Positions 10,735 to 20,766 of a stretch of 64,000 nt of DNA are shown here, piece by piece. Position numbers and translations under genes: made by a program. Below the pieces are notes generated by a model. The model ran no database searches, was not told where the DNA came from, and was given only the letters and a program-made list of their open reading frames with translations. The DNA comes from an uncultured Pelagibacteraceae bacterium (GTDB taxonomy: Bacteria > Pseudomonadota > Alphaproteobacteria > Pelagibacterales > Pelagibacteraceae): contig CACJUO010000006.1 of assembly GCA_902596675.1 (NCBI GenBank), positions 1-64,000 of the forward strand. Direction: 5' to 3'. How positions within the stretch are numbered: position 1 is the stretch's first letter; every line of letters begins with the position of its first letter.

Positions 10735-11731
10735 AATTGGAATAAATGGGATGGGTAGAATTGGTCGTATGTTGGTGAGATCAATTATTGAGAATCAAAA
10801 AAAAAATTTTAAAATTAGCCATATTAACAATAGGTCAAATGCAGAAGTTACTTATAAATTAATAAAGTATGACTCTATTCATGGAAAATTTAATGCAGAT
10901 TTAAGATTAGACGAAAATGAATTAATAATTAATAAAAATAAAATAACATTTTCTCAGGAGTCTAAAATTGAGAATATTGATTGGAAAAAATATGATGTTG
11001 ACTATGTTTTTGAGTGTACTGGTAAATTTAATTCAAAAGAAAAATTACTTATACACATTAAAAATGGAGCAAAAAAAGTAATCGTCTCTGCTCCATGTAA
11101 AAATGCAGAAAAAACAATAGTGTTTGGTGTGAATGAAAATATTTTATCAAAGGATGATAAAATTATATCTGCTGGCTCATGTACAACAAATTGTTTAGCA
11201 CCAGTAGTAAATGTGCTTAATAATAATTTCATAATTGAAAAAGGTTTTATGACTACTATTCACGCATATACTAGCGATCAAAGAATTTTGGATAATTCCC
11301 ATAAAGATCCAAGAAGAGCAAGGGCTGCAAGTCAATCAATAATCCCTACTTCAACTGGTGCATCGAAAGCAATAGGAGAAATAATTCCGAGCTTAAGAGG
11401 TAAATTAGAAGGAGTTGCAATGAGAGTCCCAACACCAAATGTGTCTCTTGTAGAACTGGTATTCTGTACCAAAAATAAAATTGATATCAAAAAAATTAAC
11501 GATGTATTTGAAACTGCTTCTAAAAATGAATTAAATAATATTTTAGATGTTACTCATGAAAAATTAGTTTCCATTGATTTTAACCATCATTCAGCATCTG
11601 CAATTGTTGATACTTCTCTAACAAATGTAGTTGGAAGCAATATGGGTAAAATTTCTGCTTGGTATGATAATGAGTGGGGTTTTTCAAATAGAATGTGCGA
11701 TATAGCTGAGAATTTGCATAAAATCTCTTAA
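10724..11731 (+). CDS. gap: Type I glyceraldehyde-3-phosphate dehydrogenase
   Basis: IGINGMGRIGRMLVR, SAGSCTTNCLAP, YDNEWGFSNRM. Confidence 0.97.
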   Translation: MTIKIGINGMGRIGRMLVRSIIENQKKNFKISHINNRSNAEVTYKLIKYDSIHGKFNADLRLDENELIINKNKITFSQESKIENIDWKKYDVDYVFECTGKFNSKEKLLIHIKNGAKKVIVSAPCKNAEKTIVFGVNENILSKDDKIISAGSCTTNCLAPVVNVLNNNFIIEKGFMTTIHAYTSDQRILDNSHKDPRRARAASQSIIPTSTGASKAIGEIIPSLRGKLEGVAMRVPTPNVSLVELVFCTKNKIDIKKINDVFETASKNELNNILDVTHEKLVSIDFNHHSASAIVDTSLTNVVGSNMGKISAWYDNEWGFSNRMCDIAENLHKIS

Positions 11732-12909
11732 TGAGAAGTATTTTAAAAGAAAAAAATCTTAATAATAAAATAATATTACTAAGATTAGATTTAAATGTTC
11801 CTCTAGAAAATGGCAAAATAAGCGACACAACAAGAATTGATAAAATTCTACCAACTCTAAATTTTTTAATAAAACAGAAAACGAAAATTATAATTTTATC
11901 TCATGTAGGTAGGCCTAAAGGGAAAATAGTAAAAGAGCTATCGTTAAAACCAATAGGTGAAGATTTGAGAAAAAAATTAAATGTAAGATTAAAACTAATC
12001 ACAGAAAACATTTTTGAAATCAAAAGTAAAGATTTCTTTGAAAAATTTGATGAAGAAATTCTTATTTTAGAAAATATTAGGTTTTATGATGAAGAGGAGA
12101 AAAATGACAATAAATTTGCAAAACACCTGGCAAGCTTAGGGGATATTTATGTGAATGATGCTTTTTCCTGTTCTCATCGAGCTCATGCATCAATTCATCA
12201 AATTCCTAAATATTTACCATCTTACTCAGGACTACAACTTGATTTAGAAGTAGCTGCTCTTAATAAGATTACTAATAAAATAACAAAACCCATAACATGT
12301 ATAATTGGAGGGTCTAAAATTTCGACAAAAATAAATATTATTAAAAATTTAATATCAAAATTTGATTATATTATTATTGTCGGTGGTATGGCTAATAATT
12401 TTATTGAATATTTTGGTAATAATATTGGAAAATCAATAAAAGAACAAAATTGTTATAAGATAGTCGATGAAATTATTTCACTTTCAAAAAAAAAAGAATG
12501 TAAAATTATTTTTCCAGAGGACGTAATTGTATCTAAAAATTTAAATGGATCATCTATAAATAAAGAATTAGATCAAATTTCATCAGATGATATGATTTTA
12601 GATATTGGTCCAAAAACAATTAAAAGAATATTTGATATAATTGGTGTTAGTAGAACAATATTATGGAATGGGCCAGCTGGATATTTTGAAAATCCAAATT
12701 TTGCTAATGGAAGTATTAAAATAGCAAAAAAGATAATTGAGAATAATAAATTTGACAAATTTTTTTCTGTTGTGGGTGGTGGAGATACTGTTTCATTATT
12801 AAATAACTTAAATGTTGTTGGAAGTTTCAATTTTGTTTCAACTGCAGGTGGAGCGTTTTTAGAATATCTTGAAGGCAAAAAGCTTCCTGGTATAACTGCG
12901 TTAAGTTAA
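11731..12909 (+). CDS. pgk: Phosphoglycerate kinase
   Basis: LLRLDLNVPLENG, LSHVGRPKG, NDAFSCSHRAHAS, VVGGGDTVS. Confidence 0.97.
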   Translation: MRSILKEKNLNNKIILLRLDLNVPLENGKISDTTRIDKILPTLNFLIKQKTKIIILSHVGRPKGKIVKELSLKPIGEDLRKKLNVRLKLITENIFEIKSKDFFEKFDEEILILENIRFYDEEEKNDNKFAKHLASLGDIYVNDAFSCSHRAHASIHQIPKYLPSYSGLQLDLEVAALNKITNKITKPITCIIGGSKISTKINIIKNLISKFDYIIIVGGMANNFIEYFGNNIGKSIKEQNCYKIVDEIISLSKKKECKIIFPEDVIVSKNLNGSSINKELDQISSDDMILDIGPKTIKRIFDIIGVSRTILWNGPAGYFENPNFANGSIKIAKKIIENNKFDKFFSVVGGGDTVSLLNNLNVVGSFNFVSTAGGAFLEYLEGKKLPGITALS

Positions 12910-12910
12910 T

Positions 12911-13921
12911 ATGTCAGATCTTAATAAAATTGCCCTGAAGATAATTTCTAATGGTAAAGGTATCCTTGCAGCAGATGAAAGCAATGGAACTATGACTAAA
13001 AGACTTAAGGCAGTAGATGTTGTTTCAACACCAGAAAATAGACTTATGTTTAGAGAAATACTCTTTTCATCTGAAAGTATGAAAGAGTATATAGGTGGTG
13101 TAATTCTTTATGATGAAACAATAAACCAAACAACAAGTTTTGGAAAATCAATCCCCAGCTTAATTTCTTCCACAGGTGCAATACCTGGAATTAAGGTCGA
13201 TATAGGTGCAAAAGATTTGGCAAACTCTTCTGAAGAAAAAATAACTGAAGGCTTAGATGGACTCAGAGAAAGGTTAAAAAGGTACTATGAGCTTGGTGCT
13301 AGATTTACAAAATGGAGAGGAGTTTTTATTATTAATAAGAAATATCCAAGCACGCTAGCAATCAACAGCAATGCACACGCACTTGCCCGATATTCTGCCT
13401 TAGTTCAAGAATGTAAAATGGTTCCAATAGTCGAACCAGAAGTATTGATGGATGGAGACCATTCTGCTGATATTTGCTTAAGAAAAACATCAGATGTTAT
13501 CAAGAAATGTTTTGATGAATTAATATTAAATAAAGTTGATCTTTCAGGAATTATTTTAAAACCTAATATGATATTGGCTGGTAAAAATTCAAAAGTTAAA
13601 ATTTCTAATGAGGAGGTTGCTCAAAAAACACTTCAATGTATTAGAAACTCAGTACCAAGAGAAGTGCCTGGAATTGCCTTCTTATCTGGGGGTCAGTCAG
13701 AAATAGAAGCAACGGAAAATTTAAACTTAATCAATAAAAATAATAATACTGAATTTATTATGACTTACTCCTATGGAAGAGCATTGCAGCAAAGCGCTCT
13801 CAAGATTTGGTCAAAAAATACTAAAGATGTAAAAACAACTCAAAATATTTTCAATCATAGAGCTAAAATGTGTACTTTGGCTGCTCAAGGAAAATGGTCT
13901 TACGAACTTGAAAATAAGTAA
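12911..13921 (+). CDS. Class I fructose-bisphosphate aldolase
   Basis: GKGILAADESNGTMTKRL, VPIVEPEVLMDGDH, IAFLSGGQSE. Confidence 0.95.
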   Translation: MSDLNKIALKIISNGKGILAADESNGTMTKRLKAVDVVSTPENRLMFREILFSSESMKEYIGGVILYDETINQTTSFGKSIPSLISSTGAIPGIKVDIGAKDLANSSEEKITEGLDGLRERLKRYYELGARFTKWRGVFIINKKYPSTLAINSNAHALARYSALVQECKMVPIVEPEVLMDGDHSADICLRKTSDVIKKCFDELILNKVDLSGIILKPNMILAGKNSKVKISNEEVAQKTLQCIRNSVPREVPGIAFLSGGQSEIEATENLNLINKNNNTEFIMTYSYGRALQQSALKIWSKNTKDVKTTQNIFNHRAKMCTLAAQGKWSYELENK

Positions 13922-14522
13922 AAAAAGATTTATTTACCTTATTTCACCAAATAAGATAAATAAAAACTTCTACAATAGTCTAAAATTAGTTTTAAAAACC
14001 AATAAAGTAAGCTTCTTTCAAATGAGGCTTAAAAAATATTCATTAAAGCAAAAAATTATGATTGGAAAAAAAATAAAGAGAGTTTGTGAGTCTCACAAAG
14101 TGAAATTTATAATAAATGATGACCCCTGGTTAACAAAAAAAATTGATGCGGATGGTTGTCATTTGGGACAAAAAGATATGATAATAAATGAGGCTCGTAA
14201 GATAATTGGAGATAAGATTATAGGCGTCACATGCCATAATTCGATTAAACTAGCAAAAAATGCAATAAAATCAAAAGCAAGTTATTTAGCTTTCGGTGCA
14301 TTTTATTCATCAAAAACTAAGAAAACTAAATTTAATGCCACTACAAAAACTTTAATTAAAGTTAAAAAATTAACCAATATTCCTATAGTTGCGATAGGTG
14401 GTATAAACGACAGTAATTATAAAAATCTATTATTGAATAAAGCAAATTTTTTAGCTATCTCAGACTACATTTGGAATAATAAAAAATATAAACCAGAAAA
14501 AGCGACAGACATATTAAAATGA
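13908..14522 (+). CDS. ThiE/TenI-like thiamine phosphate synthase family protein
   Basis: FQMRLK, INDDPWL, DGCHLGQKD, GVTCHN, IPIVAIGGIND; TTG start overlapping the aldolase end. Confidence 0.75.
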   Translation: MKISKKRFIYLISPNKINKNFYNSLKLVLKTNKVSFFQMRLKKYSLKQKIMIGKKIKRVCESHKVKFIINDDPWLTKKIDADGCHLGQKDMIINEARKIIGDKIIGVTCHNSIKLAKNAIKSKASYLAFGAFYSSKTKKTKFNATTKTLIKVKKLTNIPIVAIGGINDSNYKNLLLNKANFLAISDYIWNNKKYKPEKATDILK

Positions 14523-15079
14523 AAATTAATGCAGGTGAAATTAGAGTTGGAATGTTATTAGAGTATAAAAATGATTTATGGCAAGTTCTTAAAACTCAAC
14601 ATGTTAAACCTGGCAAAGGTGGTGCATTTGCTCAAGTGGAAATGAAGAGTGTTGGAAAGAACACAAAATTAAATGAGAGATTTAGATCGAATGAGTCAGT
14701 AGAAAAAGCAACAGTTGAAGAAACTAATTATAATTATCTTTATTCAGATGAAAATAATTATTTCTTCATGGATCCAAAAACTTTTGAACAAGTAGAGATT
14801 AAAAAGGACATAATTGGCGAAAAAGGTAAATTATTGACTGAAAATCTTGAAGTTTCATTAAGTTTCTACAATGAAAATGCAATTTCAATTGAACTTCCTA
14901 ATCAAGTAAAATGTAAAATTTCAAGGACAGATGGCGCCTTAAAAGGTCAGACAGTTTCATCCTCATACAAACCAGCTATACTTGATAATGGAATAAAAAT
15001 ACAGGTCCCACCATTTGTAGAGGTGGATGATGAAATTATTGTGGATACTAGAACATTACAATATGTAAAAAAAATTTAA
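14519..15079 (+). CDS. efp: Elongation factor P
   Basis: HVKPGKGGAFAQVEMKSV; GLnVxxPxFVExGDxI-like C-terminus. Confidence 0.95.
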   Translation: MKINAGEIRVGMLLEYKNDLWQVLKTQHVKPGKGGAFAQVEMKSVGKNTKLNERFRSNESVEKATVEETNYNYLYSDENNYFFMDPKTFEQVEIKKDIIGEKGKLLTENLEVSLSFYNENAISIELPNQVKCKISRTDGALKGQTVSSSYKPAILDNGIKIQVPPFVEVDDEIIVDTRTLQYVKKI

Positions 15080-15082
15080 ATT

Positions 15083-15829
15083 ATGAATTCAATTTCACCT
15101 CATTTAAATATAATGATTAAGGCTTGTGAAAAAGCATCAAAGGTAATTATTAGAGATTTTGGAGAAATTGAAAATCTGCAAGTTTTAAAAAAGGGACCGC
15201 GAGATTTTGTAACTAAGACTGATAAAAGGGTTGAAGAAATTTTGATCAATGAATTTAGTAAAGCAAAAAAAAACTACTCCTTCTTGACTGAAGAAAGCGG
15301 TAAAATTGAAAATAATGATAAAGATAAAATTTGGATTATTGATCCAATTGATGGTACAACAAATTTTTTGCATGGAATACCTCATTTTGCTATTTCGGTC
15401 GCACTAAAAATAGATAATGAATTAAACTCTGCTTTAATACATGATCCAATAAAAAATGAGATATATTTTGCTGAAAAAAATGATGGAGCGTATTTCAATA
15501 ATCATAGAATAAGAGTTTCAAATAAAAGTGATATTGAAGATTGTTTGTTTTCATCTAATCCAGAAGGTTTGAAAATTATTTATCCAAGTTTGAATATGAG
15601 GAATTCAGGATGCACAGCTCTAGATTTGGCATATGTTGGATCAGGTAGGTTAGATGGTTTTTTTCATAATAAAATCAATTTATGGGATATAGCTGCTGGA
15701 GCCCTAATTGTAAAAGAAGCTGGAGGTACCACCAATGATTTTAGTAAGTATAACGTGAATAATATCAATATAAGAGCTGCAAGTGGTACCATATATAAGA
15801 AAATGATTGAAAAATTATCCAACTTTTAA
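15083..15829 (+). CDS. suhB: Inositol monophosphatase family protein (SuhB-like)
   Basis: [43 protein letters not shown]. Confidence 0.9.
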   Translation: MNSISPHLNIMIKACEKASKVIIRDFGEIENLQVLKKGPRDFVTKTDKRVEEILINEFSKAKKNYSFLTEESGKIENNDKDKIWIIDPIDGTTNFLHGIPHFAISVALKIDNELNSALIHDPIKNEIYFAEKNDGAYFNNHRIRVSNKSDIEDCLFSSNPEGLKIIYPSLNMRNSGCTALDLAYVGSGRLDGFFHNKINLWDIAAGALIVKEAGGTTNDFSKYNVNNINIRAASGTIYKKMIEKLSNF

Positions 15830-15863
15830 TTGTTTTTATTTAACTTTTTGCTATAAAGCCGGC

Positions 15864-16091
15864 ATGAAAAAAAACTTACATCCAAACTATCACAAAATAA
15901 AAGTAGAAATGACTGATGGTAGTCAATTTGAAACTAAATCTACATGGGGTTCCGAGGGAGAAATTTTAAAACTTGAAATTGATCCAAAATCACATTCAGC
16001 TTGGACAGGTGGTAAACAAAAAATACTTGATAAAGGTAGAGTAAGCAAATTCAACAAAAAATTCCAAAATTTTAGATCCGAGACCAAGTAA
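15864..16091 (+). CDS. rpmE: 50S ribosomal protein L31 (start moved from 15807)
   Basis: [29 protein letters not shown]; first 19 residues of the listed ORF are not L31-like. Confidence 0.9.
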   Translation: MKKNLHPNYHKIKVEMTDGSQFETKSTWGSEGEILKLEIDPKSHSAWTGGKQKILDKGRVSKFNKKFQNFRSETK

Positions 16092-16666
16092 TGAGCAATG
16101 CACCATTAATGCCTATGGCTACTGCTGTTTGGTTGGTCGAAAATACATCATTAACATTTCGACAAATATCTGAATTTTGCAAATTACATGAGGTGGAAAT
16201 ACAAGGAATTGCTGATGGAGAAGTTGCAAAAGGTATTGTTGGATACAATCCTATCATTGCAGGTCAATTAAGTAGAGAAGAAATTGCTCTTTCATCAGAA
16301 GACTCAAACAGGCCTCTTAAACTCTTGGTAAATGAAATTGAAATTGATAACAAAAATAAAAAATTAAAAAAATACATACCATTATCTAAGAGACAAGACA
16401 AACCAGATTCAGCACTTTGGTTATTAAAGCAACATTCAATTTTGAAAGACTCTCAAATTGCTAAGCTAGTTGGAATTACAAAAAATTCAGTTACAGCAAT
16501 AAGAAATAAGAGCTATTGGAACTACAATAATTTGTCTCCAAAAGATCCAGTAGCAATGGGTCTATTTACTCAGAAAGATCTAATTGAAACTATAGAAAAA
16601 GCCGAAAGAAGAATAATTAGAGAAAAAAAAGAAAAAGAAAAAGAAAAAGAAGGATTAAACAAATAA
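16091..16666 (+). CDS. DUF1013 / TrcR-like transcriptional regulator
   Basis: LMPMATAVWLVENTSLTFRQISEFCKLHEVEIQGIADGEVAKGI... QIAKLVGITKNSVTAIRNKSYWN. Confidence 0.85.
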   Translation: MSNAPLMPMATAVWLVENTSLTFRQISEFCKLHEVEIQGIADGEVAKGIVGYNPIIAGQLSREEIALSSEDSNRPLKLLVNEIEIDNKNKKLKKYIPLSKRQDKPDSALWLLKQHSILKDSQIAKLVGITKNSVTAIRNKSYWNYNNLSPKDPVAMGLFTQKDLIETIEKAERRIIREKKEKEKEKEGLNK

Positions 16667-16732
16667 GAAATATGAATACTAATAGACAAACAAATTATAA
16701 AGTGCTAACTAGTGCTCTTTTTGGAGGTAGTT

Positions 16733-16927
16733 ATTAAAATAGAGGTAAAAGATAATAATATTGAGCAAGCTTTAAGAGTTTTAAAAAGAAAACTTCAAAG
16801 AGATGGTTTTTTTAAAATTATAAAACTCAAAAACACATATGAAAAACCATCTGAAAAAAAGAAGAGAATTCTTCAAGAAAATATTAAGAGAGTTAAAAAG
16901 CTAAATAAACTTAAAAATAGAATATAA
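16733..16927 (+). CDS. rpsU: 30S ribosomal protein S21, probable ATT start
   Basis: KIEVKDNNIEQALRVLKRKLQRDGFFKIIKLKNTYEKPSEKKKR; GGAGG at 16723-16727, 5 nt before ATT; track start at GTG 16712 gives a non-S21 extension. Confidence 0.85.
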   Translation: MKIEVKDNNIEQALRVLKRKLQRDGFFKIIKLKNTYEKPSEKKKRILQENIKRVKKLNKLKNRI

Positions 16928-16931
16928 AAAT

Positions 16932-17008
16932 CGCGGGGTGGAGCAGCCTGGTAGCTCGCAAGGCTCATAACCTTGAGGTCGGCGGTTCAAATCCGTCCCC
17001 CGCAACCA
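16932..17008 (+). tRNA. Initiator tRNA-fMet (CAT anticodon)
   Basis: 77-nt cloverleaf CGCGGGG...CTCATAA...GGTTCAAATCC...CCCCGCAACCA; encoded CCA; unpaired C1/A72 typical of initiator. Confidence 0.95.
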
Positions 17009-17016
17009 ATTATAGA

Positions 17017-17715
17017 TTAAATTTTAAAATTAGATTTTTTACTGTCTTCGAGAAAAGCTTTTACAGTTTCTTTTGTAAGTTGGTTAAATGATTTCCCAAA
17101 GTTTTCAATCTTCTCAATTATAGATGGTGGAACAGTAATAATATGACAACCTAATTGTTTTGCTTGCAAATAATTATATGGTTCACGAACACTGGCCCAT
17201 AAAATTTCAACATTCTTAAAATTCTTTGCCAATCTAATGCTATTTATAAACTCTGGAACTGGATCTTTGCCATTATCGCTTGCTCTCCCTGCAAAAATAG
17301 AAATAATAACTTTTGTTTTTTTGTTAATTAATTTTAAAATCTTTTCAGTTTGTTTGGCATTGTAAACAGCTGTTATGTTAATTTTTATATTTTGATTATT
17401 TAACTCTTTAATAATTTGTCCCATAAATCTTCCCTTTGAATTAGTGACTGGTACTTTTACGTAAACATTTTTACCCCAAGTATTTATCTTCATTGCTTGA
17501 ATTTTCATTGCTTTGTATTCGTCAGCAAATACCTCGAGAGATACAGGTTTATTATTACAAATTTTAAGAAGTTTCTTTGAATACGATTTATAATCTTTTG
17601 CTCCAGCTTTTCTAAATAAACTTGGGTTAGTTGTAAATCCTTTTACAATCTTTTTTTGATTAAATTTTTTAATTTGACCCAATTCAGCAATGTCACAAAA
17701 TATTTTAGTATTCAA
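17017..17715 (-). CDS. Transaldolase / fructose-6-phosphate aldolase family protein
   Basis: GFTTNPSLFRKAG, VSLEVFAD, YVKVPVTNSKG, NITAVYNAKQ. Confidence 0.85.
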   Translation of the reverse strand: MNTKIFCDIAELGQIKKFNQKKIVKGFTTNPSLFRKAGAKDYKSYSKKLLKICNNKPVSLEVFADEYKAMKIQAMKINTWGKNVYVKVPVTNSKGRFMGQIIKELNNQNIKINITAVYNAKQTEKILKLINKKTKVIISIFAGRASDNGKDPVPEFINSIRLAKNFKNVEILWASVREPYNYLQAKQLGCHIITVPPSIIEKIENFGKSFNQLTKETVKAFLEDSKKSNFKI

Positions 17716-17723
17716 ATTTCTGC

Positions 17724-19121
17724 CTATAGATTTTTGGTGATGTCCTCTGTCATTTTTTTTGCATCTGCAAACAACATCAGAGTATTTTCTTGATAAAATA
17801 GATCATTATCGATACCAGCATAACCAGGTGATAAACTGCGTTTAACAAATAATACTGACTTACATTTTTCAACATCAAGAACTGGCATACCATAAATAGG
17901 ACTCTCTGGGTCTGTTTTCGCAACTGGATTGGTTACATCATTGGCACCAATAACAAAAGCTACATCTGCATTTGCAAAATCATTATTGATTTCTTCAAGT
18001 TCGAATACCTCATCGTATGGTACATTTGCCTCTGCAAGTAAAACATTCATATGACCTGGCATTCTTCCAGCTACCGGATGAATCGCATAAGAAACTTTTA
18101 TGTCATTTTTTTTCAATGTATCAACCATTTCTCTTAAAGCATGTTGCGCTTGGGCTACAGCCATACCATATCCTGGTACAATAATTACTGAAGAAGCATT
18201 TTTCATTAAAAAAGCAGCATCATCTGCATTTCCACTTTTAACTGGTCTTTGTTCTTTATTTTGTGATGATGAGGATTGTTCTGTTGCACCAAATCCACCT
18301 AAAATAACATTAAAGAATGACCTATTCATACCTTTACACATAATGTAAGATAAAATTGCCCCAGATGATCCAACTAACGCTCCAGTAATTATTAGTGCAG
18401 TGTTTTCTAAAGTAAAGCCAATTCCTGCAGCGGCCCATCCTGAATATGAATTTAACATTGAAATTACAACTGGCATGTCTGCACCACCAATTGGAATTAT
18501 TAATAAAAAACCAATTAAAAATGATACTGCTAACAGTATCCAAAATAAATTAGAAGATTGTGTAGAGCAAAGTAAATAAATTAATATAATTATAGAAATT
18601 AAAATTAAACCATTTAAAAGGTGTTGACCCTTGAAAGTTATGGGCGATCCAGACATTATCCCCTGAAGTTTTAAAAAAGCTATAATTGAACCTGAAAAAG
18701 TTATTGCGCCAACTGCTGCACCAATTGACATCTCTATTAAGCTTCCAAGCTTAATTTTGCCAGGTGTTCCTAAATTGAATGCCTCGGGATTTAAGAAAGC
18801 AGCTATTGCAACAAAAACAGCTGCCAGACCAACCAAACTGTGAAAACCAGCAACTAATTCTGGCATTGCTGTCATTGGGATTTTGTAGGCAATGAACGCA
18901 CCAATCAAGCCTCCTACCAAAAGAAAAATTAAAACTACAACAAATCCAATAGAAAAATTACCAATAGATAAAAAAGTTACTGTTATTGCAATTATCATAC
19001 CGGCAACTCCAAACAAATTTCCTTGTCTAGATGTCTCAGGTGAAGAAAGTCCTCTTAAAGCAAGAATAAATAATACTCCTGAAATTAGATAAAATATTGC
19101 TGATAAATTTGCTGATATCAT
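17724..19121 (-). CDS. pntB: NAD(P) transhydrogenase subunit beta
   Basis: Multi-TM region; VIIVPGYGMAVAQAQHALREM, YAIHPVAGRMPGHMNVLLAEANVPYDEV. Confidence 0.95.
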   Translation of the reverse strand: MISANLSAIFYLISGVLFILALRGLSSPETSRQGNLFGVAGMIIAITVTFLSIGNFSIGFVVVLIFLLVGGLIGAFIAYKIPMTAMPELVAGFHSLVGLAAVFVAIAAFLNPEAFNLGTPGKIKLGSLIEMSIGAAVGAITFSGSIIAFLKLQGIMSGSPITFKGQHLLNGLILISIIILIYLLCSTQSSNLFWILLAVSFLIGFLLIIPIGGADMPVVISMLNSYSGWAAAGIGFTLENTALIITGALVGSSGAILSYIMCKGMNRSFFNVILGGFGATEQSSSSQNKEQRPVKSGNADDAAFLMKNASSVIIVPGYGMAVAQAQHALREMVDTLKKNDIKVSYAIHPVAGRMPGHMNVLLAEANVPYDEVFELEEINNDFANADVAFVIGANDVTNPVAKTDPESPIYGMPVLDVEKCKSVLFVKRSLSPGYAGIDNDLFYQENTLMLFADAKKMTEDITKNL

Positions 19122-19429
19122 TATTTATTTTTTTTTTTTTTTTTATACATAGCAAGCATTCTCTGGGTTACTAAAAAACCCCCAAAAATATTTATTGCAG
19201 CTAATCCTATAGCTAAAAAACCAAATATGCTTGAAATGTTGAATATAGTATTTGAGTTTCCTGCCAACCCTGCAATTATGGCACCAACAATTATAACTGA
19301 TGAAATTGCATTAGTTACAGACATTAGAGGTGTGTGTAGTGATGGTGTAACACTCCAAACTACATAATATCCAACAAAAATTGAGAGAATAAAAATACTT
19401 AGCCTGAATATAAAAGGATCTATTTCCAT
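19121..19429 (-). CDS. NAD(P) transhydrogenase subunit alpha part 2 (TM)
   Basis: VVWSVTPSLHTPLMSVTNAISSVIIVGA. Confidence 0.92.
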   Translation of the reverse strand: MEIDPFIFRLSIFILSIFVGYYVVWSVTPSLHTPLMSVTNAISSVIIVGAIIAGLAGNSNTIFNISSIFGFLAIGLAAINIFGGFLVTQRMLAMYKKKKKNK

Positions 19430-19431
19430 AA

Positions 19432-20523
19432 TTATTTTTTTATTAGTGTTTTCTCAATTATCTCATCTTCTAAATTAATTTTAATCTTCTTATTCTCTTT
19501 ATCATATAAATTTGAAATAAAATTAAATACATTTTTTGCATACAAATTTGATGCAGATATGGGTAATTTATTTAATATATTAGTTTCTCCCAATATTTTT
19601 ACACCGTTTTTATCTACAATTTCATCTACTAAAGTGGATGCTGTATTTCCTCCTTGAATTGCCGCTAAATCATAAATAACAGATCCCTTTTGTAAATTTT
19701 TAATCATTTCTTCTTTGATTATTATTGGCGCTTTTTTTCCAGGTATTAAGGCTGTACATATTACAATATCAATTTTTTTTAAAGTCTCAAATAACAAATC
19801 CTCTTGTTTTTTCTTAAATTCTTCAGAAGCCTCTTTGGCGTATCCACCCTCTGTTTCTAAATTTTCTGATCCTTCAACGGTTAAAAATTTACCACCTAAA
19901 CTCTCAACCTGTTCTTTTGATGCATTTCTTACATCAGTTGCAAAAACAATTGCACCCATTCTTTTAGCTGTAGCTATAGCCTGGAGACCTGCCACTCCTG
20001 CTCCAACTACTAAAACTTTTGCTGCAGGGACAGTACCAGCCGCAGTCATCATCATTGGTATTGCCTTTTCAAAATATGAAAATGCCTCTATGACCGCCTT
20101 ATAACCAGCCAAATTTGCTTGGGATGAAAGAATATCCATAGATTGAGCCCTTGTTATTCTAGGAAGTAATTCCAAAGAAAAAAGGTTAACATTTTTTTTT
20201 AAAAAATTTTCTATGGATTTTTTATTATTATAAGGATTTAAAACTCCTATCAAATTTTGACCTGCCCCAATTGAATTTATCTTTTCATCACTTATCAAAC
20301 CAATTTGAACAATTATGTCTGCACCATTTAATACTTCATTATCATTATTAGATATCTTGACACCTAGATCTTTATAATCTTGATCTGCAAATCCTAAGTG
20401 TGCTCCATAATTTTGAGATAAGAATATCTCAAAACCAAGATCAACATATTTTTTGACAATCTCAGGGGTAATAGCAATTCTTTTTTCAATTTTATGGTTT
20501 TCAAGAATTGATGCGATTTTCAT
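19432..20523 (-). CDS. NAD(P) transhydrogenase subunit alpha part 1
   Basis: EKRIAITPEIVKKY, VLVVGAGVAGLQAIATAKRMGA. Confidence 0.95.
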   Translation of the reverse strand: MKIASILENHKIEKRIAITPEIVKKYVDLGFEIFLSQNYGAHLGFADQDYKDLGVKISNNDNEVLNGADIIVQIGLISDEKINSIGAGQNLIGVLNPYNNKKSIENFLKKNVNLFSLELLPRITRAQSMDILSSQANLAGYKAVIEAFSYFEKAIPMMMTAAGTVPAAKVLVVGAGVAGLQAIATAKRMGAIVFATDVRNASKEQVESLGGKFLTVEGSENLETEGGYAKEASEEFKKKQEDLLFETLKKIDIVICTALIPGKKAPIIIKEEMIKNLQKGSVIYDLAAIQGGNTASTLVDEIVDKNGVKILGETNILNKLPISASNLYAKNVFNFISNLYDKENKKIKINLEDEIIEKTLIKK

Positions 20524-20629
20524 ATTAATAATTTTATCTAAAAAGTTAAATATAGGTAGAGCGTAACAAAAATATTAAAATCATATAGTTTTTTTTTGAA
20601 ATTTTCATGGTTGAATTTCTCCATAAAAA

Positions 20630-20755
20630 TTATTTTTGTCTAGCTTTAAATTTAGGGTTCACTTTATTGATGATATAAACTCTACCTCTTCTTCTTACCA
20701 ATTTTGAATTTAAATCTCTTTTTTTAATTGATTTTAATGAGCTTTTAATTTTCAT
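20630..20755 (-). CDS. rpmJ: 50S ribosomal protein L36 (41 aa; absent from ORF track)
   Basis: Hand translation: [41 protein letters not shown], matching RRRGRVYVINKxNPxFKARQ of L36. Confidence 0.93.
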   Translation of the reverse strand: MKIKSSLKSIKKRDLNSKLVRRRGRVYIINKVNPKFKARQK

Positions 20756-20766
20756 AACTAATTTTA

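Noticed and set aside
9687-11232. Minus-strand ORFs inside tkt and gap (9687-9884, 10044-10370, 11002-11232), also 11580-11828 and 12573-12878
   Set aside because: Fully overlapped by clear housekeeping enzymes; no recognisable domains.
18100-20104. ORFs 18100-18348, 18334-18543, 18892-19092 and 19715-20104 within pntAB
   Set aside because: Overlap strongly conserved transhydrogenase genes; low-complexity antisense or alternative-frame translations.
20524-20629. Possible riboswitch or small RNA between rpmJ and pntA
   Set aside because: Only a weak 6-bp inverted repeat (GAAATT/AATTTC) without a following T tract; insufficient evidence.
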